This document shows positions 42,898-51,943 of a DNA stretch of 64,000 nucleotides, piece by piece. Both the position numbers and the translations under genes were made by a program. The first letter of the stretch is position 1. Each line of letters opens with the position of its first letter. Source of the stretch: Paenibacillus zeirhizosphaerae (GTDB lineage: Bacteria > Bacillota > Bacilli > Paenibacillales > Paenibacillaceae); contig NZ_JAPCKK010000014.1 of the NCBI RefSeq assembly GCF_030705605.1, positions 372,001 through 436,000 on the forward strand, read 5' to 3'. Below the pieces are notes generated by a model that worked only from the letters and a program-made list of their open reading frames with translations, was not told where the DNA came from and ran no database searches.

Positions 42898-43680
42898 TTA
42901 TACAAATTTGCCGATCATTACACGTTGTCTTCCTTTTTTCGTCAAACCACCGGTTTCCAATATCTTAAATCGCCCAAAACCCTGAAAAGAAATAACGTCC
43001 CCTTCTTGAAGAGAAGTCGCAGGGTTTTCTTCCGCCTTCCAGTTCACACGACAGCGGCCCGCCCTGATCGGAGCAAGCACCTTGCTGCGGCTGAGCCTGT
43101 ACACGTCACTGACGATCGCATCCAGCCGGAGGGACGCTACTGTGAATTCCATTGTTTCCAACGATCCCGCTTTCGCCTGTAGCTGATCCGGCGGCAGCAG
43201 GTCACTGTGCACATGCACCCGATGGACCTGCTGAAGATGCATCGTTAAAAAAGGACCGATATCCGCTGCCGTAACGATATGGCATCCATCATCAAGGACA
43301 TGAATATCTCCTATTTTGCCCCGTTTGATCCCAAGAGCCAGAACTGCTCCCATATAATCGCCGTGCTCCAGCTCCCCAATTTTCTTGTCATCAGAGGATA
43401 TGGCCAATACCTGCATGTCCATCTCCTCATCCTCCAGGTAACTGTAATCCGGCGCCACAAGGGCACGCTTGCGTTCCGCCGCTTCATATCCGCCGTCGAA
43501 GCGAATCTGTACGTCATTGCGGCGGGCAGCCAGCGTGCCCAATATGTAAGCCTGACGAGGGTCCAGAAAATCGGTCAGCTTATGTTCGTGAAATTGCCCC
43601 GCTCGCTCTACCCACTCCCAAGCCCGGTCGACAAATTCCTTCTCGTCCGGGTGGAAATGGGCATAAATTTCGGTTCGCAT
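42898..43680 (-). CDS. ylmH: YlmH-type S4-domain RNA-binding protein
   Basis: 260 residues, ATG with AGGAGG 5 nt upstream. N-terminal and central YlmH body (FHPDEKEFVDRAWEWVERA, DPRQAYILGTLA, KRGKIGDIHVLDDGCHIVTAADIGPFLTMHLQQVHRV), then a C-terminal S4 domain near residues 180-250 (SLRLDAIVSDVYRLSRSKVLAPIRAGRCRVNWK, EGDVISFQGFGRF). S4 domains bind structured RNA; YlmH has been linked to ribosome-associated roles in Bacillus. Encoded between ylmG and divIVA. Confidence 0.94.
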   Translation of the reverse strand: MRTEIYAHFHPDEKEFVDRAWEWVERAGQFHEHKLTDFLDPRQAYILGTLAARRNDVQIRFDGGYEAAERKRALVAPDYSYLEDEEMDMQVLAISSDDKKIGELEHGDYMGAVLALGIKRGKIGDIHVLDDGCHIVTAADIGPFLTMHLQQVHRVHVHSDLLPPDQLQAKAGSLETMEFTVASLRLDAIVSDVYRLSRSKVLAPIRAGRCRVNWKAEENPATSLQEGDVISFQGFGRFKILETGGLTKKGRQRVMIGKFV

Positions 43681-43689
43681 GTAAACCTC

Positions 43690-43953
43690 CTAGACGATAT
43701 AGCCGATCAGCGATACCAGACCATAAGAAGCCATATTCAATACAATCAAGGCTACGATCGGCGAGATGTCGATCATCCCGAAGATTGGCGGTATAAACCG
43801 GCGAAACGGCGCCAAATAGGGTTCCACCAGCTTGCCCAGTATTTCCCCTATAAAGCTTTCCCGCGCGTTGGGAAGCCAGGAGAGAAGGACGTACACGATA
43901 ATCATGTACTGATAAATTCGCGCCAGTAAGTATATAATTTGCTCAACAGGCAA
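43690..43953 (-). CDS. ylmG: YggT-family membrane protein YlmG
   Basis: 87 residues with a TTG start and GAGGTGAACC upstream. Two hydrophobic spans (IIYLLARIYQYMIIVYVLLSW and SPIVALIVLNMASYGLVSLIGYI) flank the conserved loop SFIGEILGKLVEPYLAPFRRFIPPIFGM, which identifies the family. Function unsettled; it sits in the division-gene block beside sepF. Confidence 0.95.
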   Translation of the reverse strand: MPVEQIIYLLARIYQYMIIVYVLLSWLPNARESFIGEILGKLVEPYLAPFRRFIPPIFGMIDISPIVALIVLNMASYGLVSLIGYIV

Positions 43954-43960
43954 AATAGGT

Positions 43961-44422
43961 TCACCTCATTCTATCAAGTTCTGTTTCTGTCTCAGCCAAT
44001 ATTTCCGTTATGGAACCCTGAATCTCCACCGTATCCGGTGTGCAGAGAAAAATATTATGGCCGACTTTTGAAATGCCCCCATTTACGGCATACACCGTAC
44101 CACTCAGAAAATCAATAATGCGGAGAGCCTGATCCTTGCGAATACGCTGCAGGTTCACAACAACCGAACGATGGGAACGGACATGGTCGGCAATCTCCTG
44201 TGCCTCGTCGTATGAGCGAGGTTCATACAGGACGACCTTCACATTTTTCTGGGAATGGATGCTGACCACATTGTTAACCACATTGCTGCCCCTAGGGTTT
44301 TTACGTTTGTCAAAGCTGGGGGTTTCAATTTCTTCATCCTCTTCGGGCAATCTTTCCCGCTCTACGACTTCTTCCTCCTCCTGCAGACCGAGGAAGTTCA
44401 TAAATTTATTCATTACGCCCAT
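43961..44422 (-). CDS. sepF: Cell-division protein SepF
   Basis: 153 residues from ATG 44422, GAGGAGGATG upstream. N-terminal amphipathic membrane anchor (MGVMNKFMNFLGLQ), an acidic linker with EEEEVVERERLPEEDEE, then the SepF domain from about residue 60: VVLYEPRSYDEAQEIADHVRSHRSVVVNLQRI and IIDFLSGTVYAVNGGISKVGHNIFLCTPDTVEI. SepF bundles FtsZ and links it to the membrane during septum formation. Its start overlaps the ylmE stop by 10 nt. Confidence 0.97.
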   Translation of the reverse strand: MGVMNKFMNFLGLQEEEEVVERERLPEEDEEIETPSFDKRKNPRGSNVVNNVVSIHSQKNVKVVLYEPRSYDEAQEIADHVRSHRSVVVNLQRIRKDQALRIIDFLSGTVYAVNGGISKVGHNIFLCTPDTVEIQGSITEILAETETELDRMR

Positions 44423-45126
44423 ACTTCATCCTCCTCTTTTCCCACCAGAATGGAACCGAGCCGCAACCAGGTTGCGCCTTCCTCCACAGCCACTTCAAAA
44501 TCATTAGACATGCCCATGGACAATTCCTTAAGCGGTTCTGGAGTAAGGGCTTGTCCGTTCAGCTCATCCCGCAGCTCACGCAGACCCCTAAATACCGGGC
44601 GCGTCAGCTCAGGATCGTCAACATGGGGAGCCATCGTCATCAGTCCGACCACCTGCACATGCTTCAGACCGGATATGTCCTTCAAAAATGCCGCGGCTTG
44701 GCCTGGCTGCAGGCCGTGCTTACTCTCTTCCCCCGAAATGTTGATCTGCAGAAAGGTCTTAACCGTCAAATTCATATCTGCCGCCTTCTTCTCCAGTTCC
44801 TTGGCAAGAGAGAGGCGGTCAAGCGAATGTATATATTGAAATTTGCCGATAATGTCCTTGACTTTATTCGTCTGCAGGTTTCCGATGAAGTGCCATATTC
44901 CACGGTCTCCAAGCTGCTTCCACTTCTCTTCAGCCTGCTGCCAGCGATTCTCCCCGACATGCAGGAGGCCGCTGTCCAACACAGAAGACATCGCTCTCCC
45001 GGATACATATTTGGTAACAGCGATTATATTTACTTCTTTACGAGCCCTTCCACTGCGCAGACAGGCAGCTTCCACACGCTCATTCACCTTCTGAATCCGA
45101 TCTCCCAGCGACACGGGAAGATTCAC
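44413..45126 (-). CDS. ylmE: PLP homeostasis protein YlmE (YggS family)
   Basis: 237 residues from GTG 45126, which overlaps the pgeF stop as GTGA; TTG 45147 and GTG 45114 are alternatives. Family marks: VNIIAVTKYVSG near residue 30 (PLP lysine), LHVGENRWQQAEEKW, WHFIGNLQTNKVKDI near 75, LKTFLQINISGEESKHG near 115, GLMTMAPHVDDPE and LSMGMSNDFEVAVEEGATWLRLGSILVG near the end. It is a PLP-binding, non-enzymatic alanine-racemase-like fold keeping pyridoxal phosphate levels balanced. Part of the ylm division-linked block. Confidence 0.93.
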   Translation of the reverse strand: MNLPVSLGDRIQKVNERVEAACLRSGRARKEVNIIAVTKYVSGRAMSSVLDSGLLHVGENRWQQAEEKWKQLGDRGIWHFIGNLQTNKVKDIIGKFQYIHSLDRLSLAKELEKKAADMNLTVKTFLQINISGEESKHGLQPGQAAAFLKDISGLKHVQVVGLMTMAPHVDDPELTRPVFRGLRELRDELNGQALTPEPLKELSMGMSNDFEVAVEEGATWLRLGSILVGKEEDEVWA

Positions 45127-46004
45127 CTCTTTTCCAGTCCGATCCAACTTGCCATTCTTCCCGTCAAGCCCTTTTCCTTACGGTGCGAAAAAAACAAATC
45201 GTTATTGCAGCTTGTGCATAACGTTGTACATTCGATATGGGTCGGCAATATTCCTGCTTTCATCATAATCTGTCGGTTGCATTGTTTCAAGTCAAGCATC
45301 CATTTTCCCTCGCCAAGCTCGGTATATACATTACCTTCCCACACTTCATTACCCGGAATATCAGCCTCCAAAGCCATGATTCTGTCCATCACGACTTCAT
45401 CTACCTCGTAGCAACAGAGCCCGATTGAAGGGCCGATAGCTGCCCGTAAATCCTCTCTCTTTGAGCCGTATTCTTCCACCATCGTCTCCACCATATGCAC
45501 AGCTATTTCCGAGACTGTCCCCTTCCAGCCCGCGTGAGCGAGTCCAACCACACGCCGGACCGGATCGATGAAAAAAAGAGGGACACAATCCGCATAAAAG
45601 GAGGTCAGCAGGATTCCCGGTACGTCCGTCACCAACCCATCTGCATCCTGAAAGGCCGATTCCCGGTTCAGAAACCCTCTGCCGCGGTCTTCTTCCTTCA
45701 CGGCAACGACCCTGTTGCCATGCACCTGTTCTCCGCATGTCCATGCTTCCGGTTCGAAGCCCAGCCTCCTTGCAATCAGCTCACGGTTGGTGATTACCGT
45801 ATCCGGATGTTCCCCCACATGCAAAGCGCAGTTCAGACTGCTGTAGGGCTCCTTGCCAACGCCGCCGCGACGGCTCGTAAAACCGGCCGTCAATCCCAGA
45901 AATTGCTCCCGCCATACATCTATAAACAGCAGCTCAGGCACGTACCCTTCTCCGCCTTGCGGACCCCCCGCAGCCATCGCTTCCAAGACAAATGGTTCTA
46001 TCAT
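45123..46004 (-). CDS. pgeF: Purine nucleoside phosphorylase PgeF/YlmD (laccase-like domain)
   Basis: 293 residues from ATG 46004, selected for the AGAGGTG just upstream; the frame continues upstream without a start signal. The Cu-oxidase_4 fold shows GFTSRRGGVGKEPYSSLNCALHVGE near residue 45, CGEQVHGNRVVAV near 95, DADGLVTDVPGILLTSFYADCVPLFFIDP near 125, VGLAHAGWKGTVSEIA near 160 and a HIECTTLCTSCNNDLFFSHRKEKG tail: the metal-binding His/Cys set. Family members have purine nucleosidase/phosphorylase and peptidoglycan-editing roles; the old laccase name is misleading. It lies directly upstream of ylmE. Confidence 0.92.
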   Translation of the reverse strand: MIEPFVLEAMAAGGPQGGEGYVPELLFIDVWREQFLGLTAGFTSRRGGVGKEPYSSLNCALHVGEHPDTVITNRELIARRLGFEPEAWTCGEQVHGNRVVAVKEEDRGRGFLNRESAFQDADGLVTDVPGILLTSFYADCVPLFFIDPVRRVVGLAHAGWKGTVSEIAVHMVETMVEEYGSKREDLRAAIGPSIGLCCYEVDEVVMDRIMALEADIPGNEVWEGNVYTELGEGKWMLDLKQCNRQIMMKAGILPTHIECTTLCTSCNNDLFFSHRKEKGLTGRMASWIGLEKR

Positions 46005-46035
46005 GTTCTCACCTCTACAAGCCAGTGTACCAAAA

Positions 46036-46383
46036 TCAGCGCACCGTGTCTCTATCTGCCCAGATTCCCCTGACTCCCCCGCCTGTTTTGTACACATGCT
46101 CCTCCACCTGCCATTCTTCTATGTACTCATGCCTTACCAAAATGACATCCGGCCCGATCTTGACGATATTATGCCAGGGGATGACCAGTTCTTTTCGCGC
46201 CCGGAACAATCCAAAGAATCCGCCTGGAACGGGCATGACAATCGCTTCTATTCGGCCTAGTCTTGGATCAATCTCCAAATCGCAGATCTGTCCCAACCTG
46301 CGACCATCCATAATATTAATGACATCCTTGCTTTGGAAATCCGATATTTTTATGCTGTACAGCCCCTCATCCGGCACATTCAT
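46036..46383 (-). CDS. ylmC: YlmC/YmxH-family sporulation PRC-barrel protein
   Basis: 115 residues from ATG 46383 with AAAGGATG upstream. The PRC-barrel signature is IKISDFQSKDVINIMDGRRLGQICDLEIDPRLGRIEAIVMPV (residues ~10-50), then GGFFGLFRARKELVIPWHNIVKIGPDVILV and a GGGVRGIWADRD tail. YlmC/YmxH proteins are sigma-E-regulated in Bacillus (family knowledge), fitting the adjacent sigG/sigE genes. Function otherwise unknown. Confidence 0.92.
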   Translation of the reverse strand: MNVPDEGLYSIKISDFQSKDVINIMDGRRLGQICDLEIDPRLGRIEAIVMPVPGGFFGLFRARKELVIPWHNIVKIGPDVILVRHEYIEEWQVEEHVYKTGGGVRGIWADRDTVR

Positions 46384-46451
46384 ATGATCACATCCTTTAC
46401 TTACAGCATATGATTCATAAAGCCGAACTTTCCCCCTACGCCTCGTGCAGT

Positions 46452-46490
46452 ACAAAATAAAAACGACCCTGAGCGGGTCGTTATACAAAG
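46452..46490 (-). terminator. Terminator after sigG
   Basis: ACGACCC/GGGTCGT stem with a 5-nt loop followed on the minus strand by TTTTATTTT, about 30 nt past the sigG stop. Confidence 0.85.
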
Positions 46491-46513
46491 GGATCAGTCC
46501 TGCGCCTGCGGTG

Positions 46514-47296
46514 CTAAGACTTTACATGCTTCTGCATTTGCTGAATAGCCGATTTTTCCAGCCTGGACACTTGTGCCTGTGAAATACCAATTTCATCGGC
46601 GACTTCCATCTGGGTTTTTCCTTCGAAAAACCGCATGGACAAAATCATTTTCTCACGTTGCCCAAGCCGCTGCATCGCTTCACGCAATGCAATTTCCTCG
46701 ATCCAGGATACGTCCTTGTTTTTGTCATCACTGATCTGGTCCATGACGTAGATCGGGTCACCGCCGTCATGATAAATGGGTTCAAAGAGAGAGACCGGAT
46801 CCTGAATGGCGTCAAGCGCAAATACCACATCCTCTTTGGGTACATTGAGCGCTTCGGAAATTTCAAAAATCGTAGGCTCCCGCGAATTGACGGTGGTCAG
46901 ATTATCTCTGACCTGAAGGGCCTTATACGCGATATCCCGCAAGGAGCGCGACACCCGTATCGGATTGTTATCCCGCAAATACCTGCGGATTTCACCGATG
47001 ATCATCGGAACCGCATAAGTGGAAAATTTAACATTTTGGGACAAGTCGAAATTGTCTATGGCTTTCATCAATCCGATGCAGCCGACTTGAAACAGATCGT
47101 CAACATATTCCCCCCGATTATTGAAACGTTGGATCACGCTCAGTACCAGCCGCAGGTTGCCGTTCACCAGTTTTTCTCTGGCTGAACGTTCATTGTTTTG
47201 CTGCAGAGATGTGAATAATTCACGCATCTCCACGTTGGTCAAAACCGGCAGTTTGGCGGTATCCACACCGCAAATTTCGACTTTGTTACGGGTCAT
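46514..47296 (-). CDS. sigG: Sporulation sigma factor SigG
   Basis: 260 residues from ATG 47296 with GGGAGG 10 nt upstream. N-terminal CGVDTAKLPVLTNVEMRELF (the Gin/CsfB-responsive region of sigma-G), region 2 with EYVDDLFQVGCIGLMKAIDNFDLSQNVKFSTYAVPMIIGEIRRYLRDNNPIRVSRSLRD, region 3, and region 4 with QREKMILSMRFFEGKTQMEVADEIGISQAQVSRLEK. The opening residues and context assign it to sigma-G (late forespore) rather than sigma-F. It should direct transcription of sleB here. It lies just after sigE in the spoIIG cluster. Confidence 0.96.
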   Translation of the reverse strand: MTRNKVEICGVDTAKLPVLTNVEMRELFTSLQQNNERSAREKLVNGNLRLVLSVIQRFNNRGEYVDDLFQVGCIGLMKAIDNFDLSQNVKFSTYAVPMIIGEIRRYLRDNNPIRVSRSLRDIAYKALQVRDNLTTVNSREPTIFEISEALNVPKEDVVFALDAIQDPVSLFEPIYHDGGDPIYVMDQISDDKNKDVSWIEEIALREAMQRLGQREKMILSMRFFEGKTQMEVADEIGISQAQVSRLEKSAIQQMQKHVKS

Positions 47297-47398
47297 CGTG
47301 TCATAACCTCCCAAGGAGCAACATTAATGTTCATTATCTCCTGGGCCGGACATTTTATTCCTTTTCCCGATCCTCAAAGGCAGAAGTAAATCCGGCTG

Positions 47399-48121
47399 TC
47401 AGACCATCTTATTGAATTCCTTCCGCAGACGTTTAATAATTCTTTTTTCAAGACGTGATATGTAGGATTGGGAGATTCCAAGCAGATCAGCCACATCTTT
47501 CTGCGTTTTTTCCTCACCATCCTGCAGCCCGAAGCGCAGCTCCATAATAAGGCGTTCGCGGTCCGTCAGTTTATCCAGAGCCTTGTGAAGCAGCTTACGG
47601 TCCACCTGCTCTTCTATATTGCGGTAGATCGTATCGTTCTCTGTTCCAAGCACATCAGAAAGCAGCAGTTCATTCCCGTCCCAATCGATGTTTAGTGGTT
47701 CATCGAAGGATACCTCTGTTCTTGTTTTGTTATTACGCCGCAAATACATGAGAATTTCATTTTCGATACAGCGGGACGCATACGTAGCCAGCTTGATTTT
47801 TTTCTCGGGATCGAAGGTATTTACCGCTTTGATCAGACCAATCGCTCCAATGGAGACCAAATCTTCGATGTTGATGCCGGTATTCTCGAACTTTCTGGCG
47901 ATGTAAACAACCAGCCGCAGGTTGCGTTCGATCAACATAGCCCGGATAGCGGCATCTCCGGAAGACAGCTTCTGCAGCAGATATTCCTCTTCTTCCCTTG
48001 TCAGAGGGGGCGGCAGGGCTTCACTACCTCCTATATAATAAATTTCTTCAGCTTTAAGGCCCAGCAAAAAAAGAAGTCGGTAATACTGTAGCTGCAAAGC
48101 AAATTTCCATTTTATGCGCAT
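47399..48121 (-). CDS. sigE: Pro-sigma-E (mother-cell sigma factor)
   Basis: 240 residues, ATG with AGGAGG 6 nt upstream. The N-terminal pro-sequence is intact and hydrophobic ([35 protein letters not shown], residues ~5-38); its removal by SpoIIGA activates the protein. Region 2: [63 protein letters not shown]; region 4: [43 protein letters not shown]. Early mother-cell gene expression depends on it. Co-transcribed after spoIIGA. Confidence 0.97.
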   Translation of the reverse strand: MRIKWKFALQLQYYRLLFLLGLKAEEIYYIGGSEALPPPLTREEEEYLLQKLSSGDAAIRAMLIERNLRLVVYIARKFENTGINIEDLVSIGAIGLIKAVNTFDPEKKIKLATYASRCIENEILMYLRRNNKTRTEVSFDEPLNIDWDGNELLLSDVLGTENDTIYRNIEEQVDRKLLHKALDKLTDRERLIMELRFGLQDGEEKTQKDVADLLGISQSYISRLEKRIIKRLRKEFNKMV

Positions 48122-48160
48122 GGTAGTCCTCCTATAAAATATCGTTGTCAGGCAGTCTCG

Positions 48161-49096
48161 TCAGGCCGACACGTCGGTCGTCTCTGATGCCGTCAGCTCT
48201 GGATGAATTACGGCCTGATAACGCCCTTCAGAGGATAATTTTCCTCCGTCCAGGCCGATCAGCACACGATGGTGCGTGAACGTCTGATCCTTCATCGTAA
48301 CCTTGACCTCATCCGGCTTGACCGCCAGCATAAAGGCCATGCTCCTGTTGATCCCCCTGTAAGGAACCAGACGTAAACGATCCCGCCATACGTACGTTTC
48401 TTCTAGATTCATGACCAGGTTGTCTGCTTCGCCGTTCGTCAAAAATCTGGACCAGTCCTGGGGTAAGTAGTCACTCCACAGAGAAGCCTCCATCACCATG
48501 ACAGGCAAACGTGTCATCGGGTCATTTAACTGATTGCCCGTATCCAGCAGGCCTGTACACTTAACGCACACCCCATCAATACAGACCTCAACTTCACCTA
48601 TAAAAGTTGAAATTTGTTCAGTCCGCCGCCTGGTTGCCTGCACGGAATAAAAAATAAGCATCACAACGCCAAATACACAGAAGATGAACCAAAAGGCCAT
48701 TCTCGTTTCAAATGACATCACGCCTGTAGCCGTAAACCATATGCCATTGAATAGCTCCCCCCGGCTTTGCAGCAGGTAGTGAACTCCTAATATACCGCCA
48801 GCCGCTACAAAATTGACCACATAAAAGGCACCGGTCGTGCGCAGAAAGTTCTGCAAGCCGCCAAATCCGAAGGCGGTCAGCAGCATACATACGGACAATC
48901 CGAATTTGATCAAAAAAGTAAACATAAAGGACAGCTGCGGTATGAACATCATGACAACGTACATTGCGCCAAGGGCCGCGGACAGCAGCAATTTCCACCA
49001 TGCAGGGCGCAGTTTCCTCATCCAGGCTGTAACGAGCAGCAGTACCGCATCAATAAGCAGGTTCGTCAGGAAAATCAAATCGATATAGACAACCAT
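48161..49096 (-). CDS. spoIIGA: Sporulation sigma-E factor-processing peptidase SpoIIGA
   Basis: 311 residues, ATG with GGGGTGAAG upstream. The N-terminal ~150 residues hold five hydrophobic spans (VVYIDLIFLTNLLIDAVLLLVTAWMRK... AFWFIFCVFGVVMLIFYSV). The C-terminal domain is the aspartic-protease-like half with CVKCTGLLDTGNQLNDPMTRLPVMVM near residue 185; the DTG Asp is the catalytic residue. Membrane-bound in the mother cell, it cleaves pro-sigma-E after a signal from the forespore protein SpoIIR. The sigE gene follows directly, the classic spoIIG operon. Confidence 0.96.
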   Translation of the reverse strand: MVVYIDLIFLTNLLIDAVLLLVTAWMRKLRPAWWKLLLSAALGAMYVVMMFIPQLSFMFTFLIKFGLSVCMLLTAFGFGGLQNFLRTTGAFYVVNFVAAGGILGVHYLLQSRGELFNGIWFTATGVMSFETRMAFWFIFCVFGVVMLIFYSVQATRRRTEQISTFIGEVEVCIDGVCVKCTGLLDTGNQLNDPMTRLPVMVMEASLWSDYLPQDWSRFLTNGEADNLVMNLEETYVWRDRLRLVPYRGINRSMAFMLAVKPDEVKVTMKDQTFTHHRVLIGLDGGKLSSEGRYQAVIHPELTASETTDVSA

Positions 49097-49134
49097 CTCT
49101 CTTCACCCCGCCTAAGCTCCTGGAGGATATGACC

Positions 49135-49168
49135 AGTATAAAAGCGGAATGGAACAAAGTCTGTCTAA
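49135..49168 (-). promoter_or_regulatory. Candidate spoIIG promoter with long spacer
   Basis: On the minus strand TTAGAC (49168-49163) and TATACT (49140-49135) are 22 bp apart, and a TGTCGA Spo0A-box core lies at 49196-49201. Bacillus subtilis spoIIG uses the same wide spacing and needs Spo0A, so this fits. Not proven. Confidence 0.55.
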
Positions 49169-49246
49169 CGCTGGAAGGCGCAGCCGGACTTTTTTTGTCG
49201 ATTACTTGTGGAAGAATGGCTTATGCTCTGTAATGAATAACAAAAA

Positions 49247-49278
49247 AACCGTATTCTCCATCATGGAAAATACGGTTT
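49247..49278 (-). terminator. Terminator of ftsAZ
   Basis: An AACCGTATT/AATACGGTT stem extended by TCCAT is followed on the minus strand by a run of seven T. Confidence 0.92.
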
Positions 49279-49294
49279 ATCGTGTAGAAGACAA

Positions 49295-50407
49295 TTAATC
49301 GTTATTATTGCGGGAACGATTGCGTAAAAATGTCGGGATATCGAGCTGGTCACCGCTTGTCTGATTACTGAAAGGGCGCAGGTTCGGTGAACGATTATCA
49401 GAAGGTTCCGAATTGTTGACAACCGGTTTGCGGACCGGTGCAGGCGCTGCCGCTTTGCCTTCAAAGCCGGTGGCAATAACGGTTACTTTGATCTCTTCCT
49501 TCATCTCCTCATCGATAATGGCACCAAAAATCATGTTGACTTCCGGATCAGAGGCTGAGGTTACGATTTCGGCCGCTTCGTTGACTTCATAGAGGGAAAG
49601 ATTCGAACCGCCGGTAATGTTCATAATTACACCGCGGGCTCCTTCGATGGATGTCTCAAGCAGCGGGCTCATAATAGCCTTGCGTGCCGCTTCTGCCGCA
49701 CGATTCTCACCTGTTGCGTAACCAATACCCATCAGGGCAGAGCCGCGTTCGGTCATGATCGTCTTCACATCCGCAAAGTCAAGGTTAATCAACCCTGGTA
49801 CGGCGATCAAGTCGGAAATACCCTGGACGGCCTGACGCAGAACGTTGTCTGCTTCACGGAACGCCTCAAGCATCGGTGTTTTCTTATCCACGATTTCAAG
49901 CAGGCGGTCGTTCGGGATGACGATAAGCGTGTCCACTTTCTCTTTCAGTCCCTCAATCCCCTGCTCCGCGTGGCTCGAGCGCTTACGCCCTTCGAATGTA
50001 AATGGACGCGTAACCACACCTACTGTGAGGGCACCGCATTCCTTGGCAATTTCGGCGATTACGGGAGCGGCCCCTGTACCTGTACCCCCACCCATGCCGG
50101 CGGTTACAAACACCATGTCCGCCCCTTTAAGGGTGTTCATAATCAAATCACGAGATTCCTCGGCAGCTTTCTTCCCCACGTCAGGGTTTGCGCCCGCGCC
50201 AAGGCCCCTTGTCAATTTGTCGCCAATTTGGAGCTTATGCTCCGATTTGGCAAGATGCAGAGCTTGGGCGTCCGTGTTCACCGTAATAAATTCGACACCT
50301 TGAACGCCATTTTCAATCATTCGGTTAACAGCGTTGCTTCCGCCTCCACCTACTCCAATTACTTTTATTTGAGCCAAGCTCTCCATTTCAAAATCAAATT
50401 CCAACAT
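49295..50407 (-). CDS. ftsZ: Cell-division tubulin FtsZ
   Basis: 370 residues from ATG 50407 with GGGGGAG 10 nt upstream. GTPase: [21 protein letters not shown] near residue 15, [25 protein letters not shown] (tubulin signature, near residue 100) and the T7 synergy loop [11 protein letters not shown] near 205. A variable linker follows and the conserved C-terminal peptide DIPTFLRNR binds FtsA and SepF. FtsZ forms the division ring. It is downstream of ftsA and followed by a strong terminator. Confidence 0.98.
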   Translation of the reverse strand: MLEFDFEMESLAQIKVIGVGGGGSNAVNRMIENGVQGVEFITVNTDAQALHLAKSEHKLQIGDKLTRGLGAGANPDVGKKAAEESRDLIMNTLKGADMVFVTAGMGGGTGTGAAPVIAEIAKECGALTVGVVTRPFTFEGRKRSSHAEQGIEGLKEKVDTLIVIPNDRLLEIVDKKTPMLEAFREADNVLRQAVQGISDLIAVPGLINLDFADVKTIMTERGSALMGIGYATGENRAAEAARKAIMSPLLETSIEGARGVIMNITGGSNLSLYEVNEAAEIVTSASDPEVNMIFGAIIDEEMKEEIKVTVIATGFEGKAAAPAPVRKPVVNNSEPSDNRSPNLRPFSNQTSGDQLDIPTFLRNRSRNNND

Positions 50408-50476
50408 ACTATTCCAACTCCCCCTCAATGTGCATGGATGGCCCGTCCATGATAGGCATTAATTAGCTTTCAACCG

Positions 50477-51742
50477 TTATATAAACTCGCTGAACATGTT
50501 TTTCAAGCGTTCGATCAATCCCGGTTTCTGCTCACTTTCCGGAGCGGGGCTGCTGCTTTTTGCGCGATTGGCAGGCTTTTTAACATTACTGCTGCTTCCG
50601 CCGGCGGTACGTAACCGATAATTACGGATCGCGTTATGCAAAATGCCAACACCGCTGGTATAGCCTGGATCCCTTACGCCAATAAAATCCGGCACGGCAA
50701 TCCGGACCGATGCAGCAAGCTCGTGCTGAGCCACCTCAAGAACTCCAGGCATTGCCACGGTACCTCCGGTAAGTATATAACCCCCGGGTAGACCTGTGTA
50801 ACCAAGACGCTTAACCTCAGCCTGAACGAGTTGGAAAATTTCCTGCACTCTCGGCTCGATAATGGCAGCCAAATCCTGCTGGTTAAATTCCTTGTCCACA
50901 TTGCTGCCGATGCGGGTTACCTTAAACACAACATCAGGTGCCGCATCATTATACCATGCGCATCCATATTTAAGCTTGACTTTTTCCGCTTGATCTGTCA
51001 ACGTTCTCAAGCCGTAAGCAATGTCGTTGGTTACATATTCTCCACCGATTGGCAGTGTCGAAGTAGCGGCAATGCTGCCTTCCTCAAAGACCGCTATCGT
51101 CGTTGAACCCGCACCGATATCCACAAGCACCGAGCCCATCGTTTTCTCATCCTTGGATAAAGAAAGCTGTCCGGCACCGAGGGGAAGAAGCACCAGGTCC
51201 TTAATCCGCAGACCGCTTTTTTCTACACACCGGAGCAGGTTATGTATTGGCGTTTTGGCTCCGGTAATAATGGTTGCTTCCACCTCAAGCCGGACTCCGA
51301 TCATTCCGCGCGGATCCTGAATTCCTTCCAATCCATCGACCACATATTGCTTGGCCACCACATCAATAATTTCCCTTTCAGGAGGTACAGCGATGACCTC
51401 GGCTGCCTTCAGCACCCGTTCGATATCCTCCTCACCAATCTCACGATCCTCATTCGATACGGCCACAACCCCATGGCTCGTCTGCAGGCCGATATGATTA
51501 CCGGCAATCCCAACGTATACTTCGGATATTTGAATACCAACCATACGCTCAGCATGATCCACGGCGTTCCGGATCGATTGGACGGTCTGATCGATATCGA
51601 CAATTGCACCTTTTCGAATTCCCTCCGAGTCGGCAGTTCCAACTCCAATAATATTAAAGGTTCCATTGTTCATTTCCCCAATAATGGCACGAACTTTGGA
51701 CGTACCGATGTCCAAACTAACTATGATGTCATTGCCGCTCAA
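50477..51742 (-). CDS. ftsA: Cell-division protein FtsA
   Basis: 421 residues from TTG 51742. This start is preferred because AGGAGGTG lies 9 nt before and the product then starts MSGNDIIVSLDIGTSKVRAIIGE, aligning with known FtsA; an upstream ATG (about 51784) adds ~16 unconserved residues. Actin-like ATPase motifs: DIGTSKVRAIIG near residue 11, VDIGAGSTTIAVFEEG near 205 and GGTVAMPGVLEVAQHEL near 335. The C-terminus ends in an amphipathic helix (PGLIERLKNMFSEFI) for membrane anchoring. FtsA tethers FtsZ to the membrane. Confidence 0.95.
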   Translation of the reverse strand: MSGNDIIVSLDIGTSKVRAIIGEMNNGTFNIIGVGTADSEGIRKGAIVDIDQTVQSIRNAVDHAERMVGIQISEVYVGIAGNHIGLQTSHGVVAVSNEDREIGEEDIERVLKAAEVIAVPPEREIIDVVAKQYVVDGLEGIQDPRGMIGVRLEVEATIITGAKTPIHNLLRCVEKSGLRIKDLVLLPLGAGQLSLSKDEKTMGSVLVDIGAGSTTIAVFEEGSIAATSTLPIGGEYVTNDIAYGLRTLTDQAEKVKLKYGCAWYNDAAPDVVFKVTRIGSNVDKEFNQQDLAAIIEPRVQEIFQLVQAEVKRLGYTGLPGGYILTGGTVAMPGVLEVAQHELAASVRIAVPDFIGVRDPGYTSGVGILHNAIRNYRLRTAGGSSSNVKKPANRAKSSSPAPESEQKPGLIERLKNMFSEFI

Positions 51743-51943
51743 TTCTGTGGCACCTCCTAACTTCATCATAATTTCTTCGTTCATAGACACGCACTTCCTA
51801 ACTTAATTCAACATATTAACGTTTATCCCTCTTTTTTCTACAAATTTTTTAAGTTCCAACTTCTGGATAACCAATAAAAATTTGAAGAAAAAAGAAGGAG
51901 CAAGCTGCAGAGTACATAAAATTTATTCTAGCATTTTTCATGA

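Noticed and set aside
45495..46073. 192-codon plus-strand frame
   Set aside because: Antisense to pgeF; composition inconsistent with a gene.
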